This document shows positions 1-9,767 of a stretch of 64,000 nt of DNA, piece after piece. The translations under genes and the position numbers were made by a program. Below the pieces are notes generated by a model that was not told the DNA's origin, made no database searches, and was given only the letters and a program-made list of their open reading frames with translations. The DNA is from Lophius americanus. Its lineage: Eukaryota > Chordata > Actinopteri > Lophiiformes > Lophiidae. The stretch spans positions 4,647,501 through 4,711,500 of the forward strand of contig JBBDHG010000116.1 in assembly GCA_037951165.1 (NCBI GenBank). Direction: 5' to 3'. The stretch's first letter is position 1, and every line of letters starts with the position of its first letter.

Positions 1-20
1 ACAGCATAAACACAACAGAT

Positions 21-42
21 ACTACAAATCCCAGAATGCACT
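21..42 (+). promoter_or_regulatory. ZNF143/THAP11 (SBS2-type) binding-site match
   Basis: The sequence ACTACAAATCCCAGAATGCA matches the extended ZNF143 (Staf) motif, ACTACAnnTCCCAGnATGC, at essentially every constrained base. That motif is normally found at vertebrate promoters and chromatin-loop anchors. Here it sits inside a dispersed repeat with no recognisable gene next to it, so occupancy is inference only. Confidence 0.6.
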
Positions 43-49
43 GTGATGG

Positions 50-50
<1 letters not shown>

Positions 51-80
<30 letters not shown>
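51..80. repeat. (AATC)n microsatellite
   Basis: Uninterrupted tetranucleotide tract of about seven units inside dispersed repeat copy 1; absent from the copy at 52.7 kb. Confidence 0.95.
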
Positions 81-82
<2 letters not shown>

Positions 83-148
83 AGCGGCAGCGTTTCTCCC
101 TACACCCCTGTTATCAGCGTTCATCCAGTCGCTCTGATAAACATTTAC

Positions 149-178
149 TAATCCTTAGAGCAGAGGCTCTAAGGATTA
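149..178. repeat. Perfect 13-bp inverted repeat (hairpin)
   Basis: Arms 149-161 and 166-178 are exact reverse complements around the 4-nt loop AGAG. In the related copy near 52.83 kb only the left arm exists, so the right arm looks like a fold-back copy made after the two repeats separated. Confidence 0.9.
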
Positions 179-689
179 AAACTAATAAATAAAACTAATA
201 AATAATAAAAGTAATAGTATGTAGAACGCACGTTTACATTAAGATGCGTTCACGTCGTCAACATGTGTCGTTGCTGCTGCGTTAAAAACAAGAATACACA
301 TGAAGTTGTTCACATTTAATATGAAATACACCTTTAGGCTGTTCATGTTTTTATACTTTTGTTTTATTGTGACAAAAGACTGAAATGTCTGAATTAGTCC
401 GGCCTTTTGCCGAGAAACATATAAAGTAAATTTTTGTTGATGTTTAAAAAAAACCCGATTGATTTTAGTTGTAATTATTAACTTAAAATATAAAAAAATA
501 TATGTCAAATATAAGTAAAAGTATATGTAAGAGCATACCTAGAGAGTTTAGGAACCAGATTTTATAAACAAAAAAAATGTCAAAAGACTGACAAGGGATA
601 CAATAAAAAACTCCCTGCTATCCCACTTGGTGTATCATCGGATACGGCTCTGATCACACTGAGAAATTTGTAATAGTGAGGAGTTTAGT

Positions 690-1210
690 GATATATTGAA
701 CAGAAACACGTCTGGTGCTGATGAAATTGTGTGGAAAGCAGCTGGTCCTGATGGCCTCAAGGGCGAAATGATTCAATGCTGCAGTGATTTGTTGTTCTCT
801 CATTTATCTACTCTATTTTACAACAATATATTGTTAACAGGGTATTTCCCCCCCCCCCACCTCTTATGGAGAGTATTTTGATTCTCAGCCTGGTCAGACA
901 AGGACGTGTTTTGAGCTCTTTTTTTCTCTCTATGTTCATGTCAGGGACCCAAACCCTCCTTGAGAGTCCTGAATATCAAGGATTCCTGGTTGGACCAGAA
1001 TTGGCAGGGAAGATGTTTTTAGTCGTGGCTGAAGATCTATGCATCTTTGACGACTCTATAATCAGGCTTCAAAAGAAAATAAGACGTTCTCCACGAATTC
1101 TCATCTTCGTCAATTCTGATGGAACTGAAATTATGGTCTTTAGGAATGGATGTAAAATTCAAAGATATGAAAAATGGTTTATGGATGGTGTGCAGATTTA
1201 AAGAGCAAAA
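690..1210 (+). pseudogene. Non-LTR retrotransposon RT relic (LINE)
   Basis: Two broken pieces of a LINE reverse transcriptase lie in order on the plus strand. The first (about 696-850) reads KAAGPDGLKGEMIQ, then LFYNNILLTGYFP, matching the first conserved RT blocks of LINE ORF2 (K..GPD... and ...LFN..L..G..P). The second (about 1005-1200) reads EIMVFRNG and YEKWFMDGVQI, matching the region just after the catalytic FADD box; the box itself is altered to VAED. The pieces are in different frames. The change falls at or after an 11-C run at 848-858, and several hundred bases expected between the blocks are missing. It is a dead, internally deleted copy. I cannot fix the clade; RTE-, L2- and Dong-like elements share these signatures. 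Confidence 0.7.
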
Positions 1211-1566
1211 TATTGTTATTATCTCGGTTTGCCATTTTCCACGCGATCGTGATGGACACAATTTACAGACACTCCGGCTGTTAAAGCCCATACGCTTCTG
1301 TTCTGTACGAAAAGGTTTCTGTTTAGATGTCCTACTATTTCTTCATCTTTAAAATGGAGGCTGCACAACCCTACAGTTAAACAAATATTATTGGGCTCCA
1401 TGTAAACCCGTTATCAACAAATCTCTCACAAATTTTTGCAAATTTGTTCTTAATGTGCGTAAACATGTGTAGTTTGCGGTGAGTTTCTGTGAGTTCTCGT
1501 GTCTGTGGAATCCTCACTACAAACAGCATGTGTGTGGTTCTCGCCATCTGGATGAATTGTCTAGTG
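1211..1566. other. Flank between LINE relic and hAT relic
   Basis: About 350 bases. The first 170 may be further decayed LINE coding sequence, judging by proximity and a partly open plus-strand reading, but no motif is secure. From about 1400 to 1566 I see no recognisable feature. Confidence 0.3.
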
Positions 1567-2640
1567 CAGGGGTGCTCACACTTTTTTAGCAGGCGAGCTA
1601 CTCATAAAATGACCGAGTCAAAATGATTTACCTACTACAAAAATGCAAAACATATATTTATTTATAAATATATTGAGGATTCTTTATATCTACAATGTAT
1701 GTTGATGTACATACATAACCGCATGAGCGAATATTGCACAACACAACACAATTAACTATGTACATTTTTTCTCGTTACCCGAGTTTATTCTGATGACTTG
1801 CACTGAATTGAATCGGCCAGGGATGAATAGTCCGGACAGTAGCTGCTGACAGCCAGCCTCAAGCACACTTCCAAATGTTCATCAGTCATGGTGGAACGGT
1901 ACTTGGACTTAATGATCTTCATGTGGGAAAAGGCTGACTCACATAAATAAGTGGAGCCGAATAATGCAGTCAAAGAGGCACATTTCTTCGAGTTGGGGTA
2001 CTGTACCTCTGTGAGTAAGTTCCAGAACTGTCCATGGGCTCTGGACTTCAGCTCAATGTCTGCTTGTAGTGTCAAAATCTCATCTTTTATTCCAGAAGAG
2101 TTCAGGTTAAACAGTGTTGCAATTTTTGATGCGAGTGAATCAACCTCAGCATCTTCCCGAAAAGGATAGCCCATGAATGTAGCAACTGGCTCGAGCAAAG
2201 AAAAGTCTTGAAGCGTTTTAGAAACTCTGACAGACAATTGTCAATCTGCTCTGTGTAGCGTGAACTGTCAAGTTGCACACAGGCCTTGCCTTGCATCTCC
2301 AGCTCTGACGCCAGGTTCTGGAAGTTTGCCAAATCATGGCGCTGCAGCTTTGAGGAGAGATGTTGCATCTTTCGTTTGAAAGCATTAACTGAGCTGATCA
2401 TATTGATCACTCATTTGTCTTTTCCTTGCAGTTCTAGATTAAGGTCATTCAACATGTTTGTCAGATCGGTTAAAAATGCCAAGTCTAACAGCCGCTGACC
2501 GTCATTTAGTTGCGTGTATTCTGAATGTCCAGCTACGTGGAAAAACTCCTTAATCTCCGGACAGAGCTCTCGAAATCTTTGCAGGAATTTCCCTCGACTA
2601 AGCCATCTCACGTCAGTGTCTAGCAATCACCTGTTACAGA
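1567..2640 (-). mobile_element. hAT (Charlie-like) DNA transposon, 3' part
   Basis: The plus-strand sequence starting at 1567, CAGGGGTGCTCACACTTTTT, is a typical hAT-Charlie terminal inverted repeat (CAG start, GTG...CACACTTT core). It is followed by the usual AGCAGGCGAGCTACT sub-terminal block. The transposase relic reads inward from this end on the minus strand. No matching terminal repeat is found beyond 2640, so the element is truncated and lacks its other end. The eight bases before the end (1559-1566) are the candidate target duplication but cannot be confirmed without the opposite end. Confidence 0.8.
1785..2626 (-). pseudogene. hAT transposase, C-terminal half, broken
   Basis: Read on the minus strand, 2626 to 1785 gives the C-terminal half of an hAT transposase of the kind related to ZBED5, GTF2IRD2 and EPM2AIP1. 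It begins DVRWLSRGKFLQRFREL, a hallmark of this subgroup, then QRLLDLAFLTDLTNMLNDLN. Near the end comes the hATC dimerisation domain with FGSTYLCESAFSHMK, then KSKYRSTMTDEHLEVCLRLA. Two lesions are visible: an in-frame TGA at 2411-2413, and a frameshift at about 2209-2213 where EFLKRF should continue into QDFSLLEPVATFMGYPF. The last 150 codons (2237 to 1785) remain open. The N-terminal BED zinc finger and the first part of the RNase H-like catalytic core are missing. Elements of this class cut and paste DNA in the nucleus; this copy cannot be active. Confidence 0.85.
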
Positions 2641-4742
2641 AATTCTGTTGGGTCAAGTTCATTTCCATTTTGTAAGATCATTTTGCCGCTGACAAATTAG
2701 TCGGCCCAAAACTTTTCAATAAAGTAACTATTCCAGGTGATAACGTTGAACCAAACAAGTAGATTAAGTTAGTCCAAAAATAATTACTTAATACTGAGAC
2801 AGGCACATATATCCAACCCACATGGTTAGGGAATGTTATGTTGCTCATGAATCAAAATGACATAATTTGACATTGATCGGAAGCTCATGGCTCTATTAAA
2901 CCCTCCGGGTTTCGTACAGGGTTTTGTGAAAACATATTTGCACATGGAGTAATGGATTAAAATGGAATGTTTAACAAGAAGTCTTGTTTCAATTTGCACT
3001 GCTACACACTCTGTAACATAAACACATGCACAGGCACACATACACACACACCCCTGTAAACTTGCATTACAGCTTATCCACACACGAGTATAAACAACTT
3101 GCACAGGTCTCCCTAATCAACAAATGAGTTGCGTTGCTAGCTGATGCTACACTGGCTATTGACAGTGAACTAGCAGCACGGGTGGTGGGCTGGATGTCTA
3201 ATAACCAAGTCTTCATTTCAATTTCACAACTCACTGAACAGCCTGCTCAGCTACAGAAGACTGATATGACACCAGACTTAGCAGGAGTCTTTATTTGTGG
3301 CTGCTGCCGCTGCTGGGGATGATAATTGCGAAGGGAAATAAAGAAAAAAAGTCACATTAAAGCGTACTCTACAGGATTTGTGGAGTGGTGTTTGTGACAG
3401 TCATTTCAAGGTTTTCCCACCCTGTCTGGCTGAGTGGAGAGAGAGCGGCGATGATCAAGCGTGCTCGAGAGGAATGAAGTGATAAAGTGCATTAGTGAGA
3501 ACAAAGTGGTGAATGGAGTCAGTACGAACACGTCTTGGCAGAACCTGAAAGAAGGTGTTGGGTTTAGTGAGAGCTTAAGTCAACGCTCCCAGTCCACTGG
3601 CTGCCTTTTGCTTCTGTTTGGAAATGTACTTAAACCTAGCCTTTGACAAATCCAAAACTCACTTGCAGCTCTTTATATTTTGGAGACACGTGTTAACTGG
3701 CGATTGATCAATATTTGCCGTGCCGCCATGGTCACGCCTTTCGAGTTATGGAAAAGCCTTAGATGACTTCTCATCGTTAATACGTTCAGATTATTTCAAC
3801 CAAATTTTACATCGAAATGATCAAATCTCTATGACCACATTGTTAAAGTTCAACACTCAGAGGTGGACAAATGTATTCGTGCAAAAATCTAAATGACTTG
3901 ACTTCTGGTTGAGTGTATGTCATGACTCTAACAGGCTTTCTTTTTGTAGTACTTGTTAAGGAACACGTCTTGTTTCAAAGTTCTGAGTGAAGCAAAAGGC
4001 AGGGATTGATTTCTTTTTTTATTTGTCAGGGGCTCTTCTGAGTCACTCTACAATGTCCCTTCCTCAAACATCTATAACCCCATCTTAGTCCCATTGAAAT
4101 GTCAAGTGGAGCTGGAAAGTGACTTTGCATTCAAACTCTACCTTTTAGGCTTTGTTTTTATGATACATACAAACAGCCATCCCGAATATGGACTATTCAA
4201 TGCCTTGCTCTTCCTCTTTGTCTTCTGTTCCTGGCGAATCCATTCTTTTAATCTCACACAGCGAGACTCCAAACCTACCTTGCAATGCTTTCGGAAAAAT
4301 TTACCCTAAGGTGTTGGACTATTGGGAATTTCCGTTCAGAAAATACCCTTCAGGTGCATTTACATAGCAGTGTTCCACCTGAAAAAATATCTGCTGTGGG
4401 TTTTCACGCCTGCAACTGCTGAATCCTCATCACCAGGGACATTGTTCTAAGAGTGCGTGCAGAAATAACGACATTTTGTTCTTTCATGGCTGCAACTGGA
4501 AAGGGAAAAACCAATACGCTACTACAGCATATAAAATGATCACAAGAGGGAGTGACCCTGTGGAAGAAACAAATGCCTGGTGAGAAGTGGGGTGGCTTAC
4601 GCCCAGACACACCGCATTCTTACCGAGTGGAAGAAACAAGCACTCTAGTCTGAGCGAGTCTCTCCCTCCATGAATGCACCTCCATTCTCCCCGTCTCCCT
4701 CTGCTCTCCACAGCGCCCGCCATTTGTCTTGGCTTTGAAGCA
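2641..4742. other. No recognised gene or element
   Basis: About 2.1 kb of ordinary intergenic sequence. There are short CA-rich patches near 3030-3060. Open frames here are under 100 codons, without domains. The text near 2690-2800 and 5600-5720 has similar AAGTTAAC/AAGTAACT-rich wording, but too diverged to call a family. Confidence 0.4.
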
Positions 4743-4789
4743 ACACACACACACACACGCACACACACACACACACACACTCACACACA
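4743..4789. repeat. (CA)n microsatellite
   Basis: About 47 bp of CA dinucleotides with a CG and a TC interruption. It creates spurious His-Thr or Val-Cys frames on the two strands. Confidence 0.95.
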
Positions 4790-5712
4790 ACCACTGAAGG
4801 AAGAAAGTTTATTTGGCATTTGGCCCTGCTTCTCCTTGACTATTTGCGGCGTAGCAGAGGAGCACACTGCAGCGTGGGCGGCCGCTGAGAGCATGTGTGG
4901 GCGTTTCATCGCGGTTATAGAGATGCGCTGCAGTATGTGTGTGCCTTTCCCCGGGCCTGGGGGCATTAAAGAGACGGTTGAATGTCTTTCAATGTGGAGA
5001 ATCTACAGCAGACTTCCTTCCCCTCAGTCAGGTCCAACTTGTTTTCACGACCGCACGTTCTGCCGTTTCCCTAAACATGATGGCGGCTTCATCACTGGCC
5101 TGTCAGACGTAGATGGAGCGACTCGGCTGTAACTCCTGTGTCAAAGTCAAACCTCTTTAAGCTGCAGACATGTGAAGTGTTCCCTCAGGCGCAGCTCGCT
5201 AACCTTGAATGAGGAACTAAAAAGAGGAGGTACGTTTGCCGCTGCAGGGATTATTGTGACAACTCCAGCCGTTGTTTACAGAGACCAGGCAGCGACATTC
5301 TAGTGCTGACTAATATTTACCGGAAATAGGGTGTCACTTTGTTTTTTGGATGACATTCTTTCCTTTTCTTCTCTTTTTTACAATAGAAAACAAGTCCTCA
5401 AAAACAGTCGTTGCCAAATACTGGGTAAGGAACCTCTTGCCAGAAAAATATTCTGATGCTCTTCCCTCGTCTTCGGATCGATGTCTGCAGTAAACTCAGG
5501 AAATTGAACTTTGTGAGAGGTTTAATTCAATCAATGTACTCATATCCAATTCAAATAATATATACGTTAGCCCACATTAGTAGATGTAACTTCAAAGTTA
5601 ATTAACAGTTTTGAGTGAACATCGCCAGGTGGATTAAGTTTGTGGTAGATTAACAGAATAAACACAGTTAAGTAAAGCCAAATAAACAACATTGTGTTGA
5701 TTTACTTTGCTC
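4790..5712. other. No recognised gene or element
   Basis: About 0.9 kb. GC is higher at 4840-5130 than in the surroundings and an open frame crosses it, but part of that frame is the (CA)n tract and the rest has no domain or compositional coding signal I can defend. Confidence 0.35.
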
Positions 5713-5788
5713 ATTTTAGTAAGCCGGACTCTCATGATACTCTCATGATCCATTAAGCATGGATCATGAGAGTCCGGCTTACTAAAAT
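5713..5788. repeat. Nested palindrome, 26-bp perfect arms
   Basis: Outer arms 5713-5738 and 5763-5788 are exact reverse complements (key word AAGCCGGACTCTCATGAT). Between them, 5739-5753 repeats the last part of the left arm and pairs with 5759-5773 as an alternative 15-bp stem. The result is a two-register hairpin, the structure expected when a polymerase folds back and re-copies the same segment. Confidence 0.95.
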
Positions 5789-6330
5789 AATGCAATTGTC
5801 TGTAAAGTCAGGCGTACCCGATTCAGACTTACAAATGAGCTTTAGGACCGCCGGGACATCTGACGGTGTCAATCGCTTGTTGTTTGCGCCGCAGTATAAG
5901 GTCACGACGGCCGATAAGCAAGCTCCCTACAGTGGTCGGACGATCGGAAGGTTTTTATGGCGTGTCAGAAATTTTGGGGGACGAATAAGAGAGGTTCACA
6001 GCTGTCGGAGCGGTGCTAGCTATAAAGTTATCATTCTACACAGTCAAATCTAGCTCGCTTACACACAATTCCCCCTGCAAAATTGACCAGACAAACTGTC
6101 CATGGCGTTCTAGACACCTACGAGTCCAGATACGGGGTCTGCTATATTTTTATCTTAGCCATATTATTAAATTATATTTGACACTTAATGAATAAGAGTA
6201 AAGGTATTCCCGAAGTCCCGCTCCCTAGCAACACTCTCCGGCTCACCCAGATTCCATGACCTCAGGTCAAGTTTGCCTTATAACTCTGCGCCGCCTCCTC
6301 CACAGCGGACTGATATATAATAATTATAAT
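5789..6330. other. No recognised gene or element
   Basis: About 540 bp. It contains a 96-codon open frame (5766-6053) whose start lies inside the palindrome; its sequence resembles no family I know. Confidence 0.35.
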
Positions 6331-6415
6331 AACATTGTATCCTTTATTGAGTACGTACAGCCGTACACAGTACAACACAGTGAAATTACTTCTCTGCGTT
6401 TGAGCCATCCCTCAG
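6331..6415 (-). mobile_element. LINE/SINE 3'-tail-like fragment
   Basis: Read on the minus strand the segment gives AAGTAATTTCACTGTGTTGT, then a GTACTGTGTACG-type word and CAATAAAGGATAC. This is the usual teleost retroelement tail of the form AATTTCACTG...GTAC...ACAATAAAGGAT. It is a tail only; no coding sequence is attached. Confidence 0.4.
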
Positions 6416-8184
6416 GGAGCATACAACAACCGCATTCCTGCAATTATTTCACACTTTCAGCATATAAAATAAAACTAATGATGTAAACAGCATCCATGTG
6501 TCATTCCTCAGAGTGCGTGGTAGGCTCATATAATGAAGAAGAAGTCCAAGAACAGGTAAAGGGAGATCTGCTCCTGCTTTTTTTTTAAATAAAACCAGGA
6601 GTTCTCATATAAGCGTGGGAGATGTCTATCTTTTTTCCTCATCCCCCAAATCAAATCTCAAACCCGAACTCTCACCGTCAATATTGAAAAGACGTTTTCA
6701 TCACTTCCCAGCGCACTCACCCTGCATTCATATTTCATTAATTTTTCAGCGCTGTGAATCATCCTCTCCTCAACTCTCCTCCTTTTGTCTCTTCCCCGTC
6801 TTTTTTTTTCTTCTGCGCTCACACAGCGCAAAATCAAGATCCAAAGGAGCTCTGACAGTAATAATTAAAGAGTTATTGATATTAGCACTGACTGGCCATT
6901 TGAGTGCCAGACAAAATTTCTCTCCCTGCTATGATTGCGTAAGCTTTCCTTTCATTTGACTAAATACTGCTTTCTGGGTTGACTCAATCACACAGAAAAA
7001 TATACACTCACCAAAGGCCTGGAGTGCTGACGCGGTACTTGGAGATGATGCAAAATATAAAGGCACAATTTAAGCTGAGAAATTCAAAATGCAAATTACC
7101 ACTTTAAATTGTGCTGAATTCATAAAAAGTCACTTTTTTTGAGCTTGACTTCAGACATCAACCCTGTGTCGATACAAATACTGATGCAGCTCCCTGCACC
7201 TGTGGAATAATAAGAGGTGTGGAATCATAAACATCATGAGTGTGAAATCTTCACCACATGCAGTATCCCATCGAGGAGATGTGGGAATCTCCTTCCCACT
7301 GCTCAACCAAACTGGCCAATCAGGTTATCTATCATGCCAGCCACCCATCTTTCTCTCTTTATTGATAAGCACGGATTGACAAATTTCTCTCTCTTTTATT
7401 TTCACAGTTTGCCATCTTCCCCCATCCTGTACACAAAATGTCTGTGTTTCCCTTTGCATTTCTCGCAGCTTCTCCTCTGCAGCTCTTATGTCCTCCCTCC
7501 TATCTTTCTCCCTGCTGTCAAAGCACATATTCTTCCTCCTCCACCAGCTGCGTGCAGCAGAGGCCCGCTGTGCCAACTGCCATTTGATTAGCCTCTTTCT
7601 GGCAGCCACAGTAATTTGTGGACATTTTCTCGCTCCCTTCTTTCTTCCCGTATTTCTTTTTCCCTTTATCAACTGTGCCTCGGATGCATCATCATGACCA
7701 AAATCATCATCTTCCTTGCTCTAAATCTGTCAGTGAGGATCCTCCCACCTTTACTTTGGTTCCTGAGCAGTTTCACCTACTGTATGCCATTCTGGCTCAT
7801 ACCACATTTCTCTTTCTCCATGACAGAAAAAAAACCAAGCAGGAATGTTTCCCGCCTTGATAAATACTTCCCCTTCCACTCCCTATTCATCCGCTCCGTC
7901 TTTGATCTTAGGCAGATGTTTCTATTTCATGAGAACCCCGACCGCAAACTCATCCTTTCATACGTTGAGTTAAAAAAGCCAAATGCCTCACGCTCCCCAA
8001 ATATGAGGCGGTAAGGGACTTAAGCACCTGATCCCTACAAGTGCAACAAAACATAGTGGAGAGAAAATCTCAGAGGGAATCAGGAGACTGGGTTTTGGTG
8101 GAGAGTTGGGAGAAAATGAGCCTTTGGACGGAGAAATAGAGAATGTGACACCTGTCTCTGATGGGACAAAAGTGTGCACTCAAC
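6416..8184. other. No recognised gene or element
   Basis: About 1.8 kb, pyrimidine-rich on the plus strand between 7340 and 7800, which produces several overlapping open frames rich in Ser, Leu and Phe (or Arg, Lys and Glu on the other strand). These look compositional rather than coding. Confidence 0.35.
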
Positions 8185-8890
8185 AAAAAGGTTTCTTTTT
8201 CATGAAATTATTTCATGTTTGTTGGAGGAACATGATTAAATCATGTTGGATTTCCATGAAATTCCGGAACTTCACTGTGACGTTTTTTAAGTATTCAATC
8301 GACGTGAACTGAGATTGAGTTTCTGTTTGCCTTTTGGGCACCATTGACAGAAACTCTCCTGAAACTTCACTTTATTTTCAATCAAAGGAGATTGTTTGGA
8401 TTAATCTTATTAGATCATGGAAAGTAATTCCACATGATTAAATGGGTTTCTTTCAGCACAAAAATAAATAAAATATGTTGGGCCAACTTAACTTATTTAG
8501 TTTTGATGAACTCTACTTTAGTAGGGTTGTATTACCGCAGTAAAATTAGTGGGACCGACCATTTTTAAATACATCTGGACTGATTGTGAGTAAAAAGTTT
8601 TGCATGCACATTTATGCAAATCTGAAACTAATCCAAGTAACTGCACAGAATTAATTATATTAACCCACCTAAACCAATTAAAAAAGTTACTTGGACTGAA
8701 TTCAAGTAACTAAGTTGAATCAACCTTAGTAAGTCAAGTTGACGGAAGCCAAGTATATTGAGCAAGGCCAAAATATTCCTTTCCAGTACTGGAAAGATAT
8801 CAATTTTTAATGAGATGGAAATACTTTGCATGTTTCAATTAAATTAATCCCATGTGAAATGTACAAAATACATGAAATAAAAAAGGTTGC
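8185..8890. repeat. Dispersed AT-rich repeat (family C), copy 1
   Basis: Shares wording with 29330-29770, most clearly CACATGATTAAAtGGGTTTC here against CACATGATTAAAcAGGTTTC there, followed by a matching TCAGnAnAAA word. The start holds the partial palindrome TTCATGAAATTATTTCATG (about 8199-8217). Around 8600-8740 there are imperfect reiterations of AAGTAACT and GTTGAATCAA. It is probably an old non-autonomous transposon, but I cannot name it and the borders are approximate. Confidence 0.45.
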
Positions 8891-9767
8891 AGTTGATGTG
8901 GGGAGTGCTTCCTCCTGCACTCGTCAACTGTAGCTGTCAGCTCATATTTCTCAATCCGACACCATACACTGATCTCTCTTCCCGCTGACTCCCCACCCAC
9001 GCCATTCGCTTGTCCATCTTTAGCAAGAGGTCACAAAATTCCCATAATGATGCAAGAAAGATAAATCCTGCACCAAATGTCCACTTCTTTACCTTTCACT
9101 TAACCCTCACTCTGCAGCCCTTTCTTTTTGCAAAAGATTTCCAGTCTCCCTGGAATAAATGAAAAAAAAACACCTAGAATACAAGCATATGATCTCCATT
9201 GACAGTGATTTGGGGTAATACCAGTAAAAAAAAACCTCTCCCTCTCTTTTGATCTATGTGTGTGTGCCATGTGCTGCATGGCACACACACATTCCATATC
9301 ACTACATGACACACAAATTAATACACACACAGATTATTCACCTAATTCAATCGGAACATTTTTTAGTAATACAGAAAATGACCTTCTTGTAATTTGTCAA
9401 GTATATCTGACATGCTGATTATTCCTCAGGAATAAGTTATTCATGTACACCGAACATGGAAGTGCACAAAAAAAAAATCTAATTTATAAAATACCCAATA
9501 CCAAATTACGTTCACAAATCTCAGCCGACGGAAAACGCATTAGGAAACGTCAACAGTACTTATTTAAATGTTCCTAAATAGTCTGTGAAATGTCTCTAAT
9601 TAATATTAGTGTAACTAATTGATGGTATCGGTCTTTATTCAGGCAGGTAGGAAGAATAAGAAAGAAGATTTTTTTAATCTTAAAAATGCACAAGTGAGGG
9701 GTGGAAACAAGAACTAAGGTGATGTTTGAAGGACTGAACATGAGTATTCACTCATTCATTACCCGTC
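8891..9767. other. No recognised gene; one hairpin
   Basis: Intergenic sequence preceding the minisatellite. The only structure seen is the hairpin at 9256-9292. Confidence 0.4.
9256..9292. repeat. 16-bp perfect inverted repeat
   Basis: Arms 9256-9271 and 9277-9292 (ATGTGTGTGTGCCATG and its complement) flank the loop TGCTG. A short (TG)n tract has been mirrored onto the other strand. Confidence 0.9.

Larger units (their letters stand above)
1..270 (+). repeat. Dispersed repeat copy 1 with ZNF143-type motif
   Basis: This stretch is related in the same orientation to 52725-53020. Shared blocks are the 20-mer ACTACAAATCCCAGAATGCA (21-40), ATCAGCGTTCATCC followed by CACTCTGATAAACATT-like sequence (about 112-146), ATCCTTAGAG (151-160), AGAACGCAC (about 222-230) and TTCACGTC followed by CAACATGT (about 248-267). 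The family is not one I can name. The left edge may lie outside the window. Copy 1 has gained an (AATC)n tract at 51-80 and a fold-back at 149-178 that copy 2 lacks. Confidence 0.7.

Noticed and set aside
1785..2237. Domesticated hAT-derived host gene
   Set aside because: A frameshift and an in-frame stop lie directly upstream, the N-terminal half is missing and a transposon end is still attached, so it is a dead element.
4674..5132. 152-codon plus-strand open frame
   Set aside because: Includes a (CA)n tract and has no recognised domain; higher GC alone explains the length.
7325..7672. Arg/Lys/Glu-rich 115-codon minus-strand frame
   Set aside because: It mirrors a pyrimidine-rich plus strand, with equally long frames in other registers.
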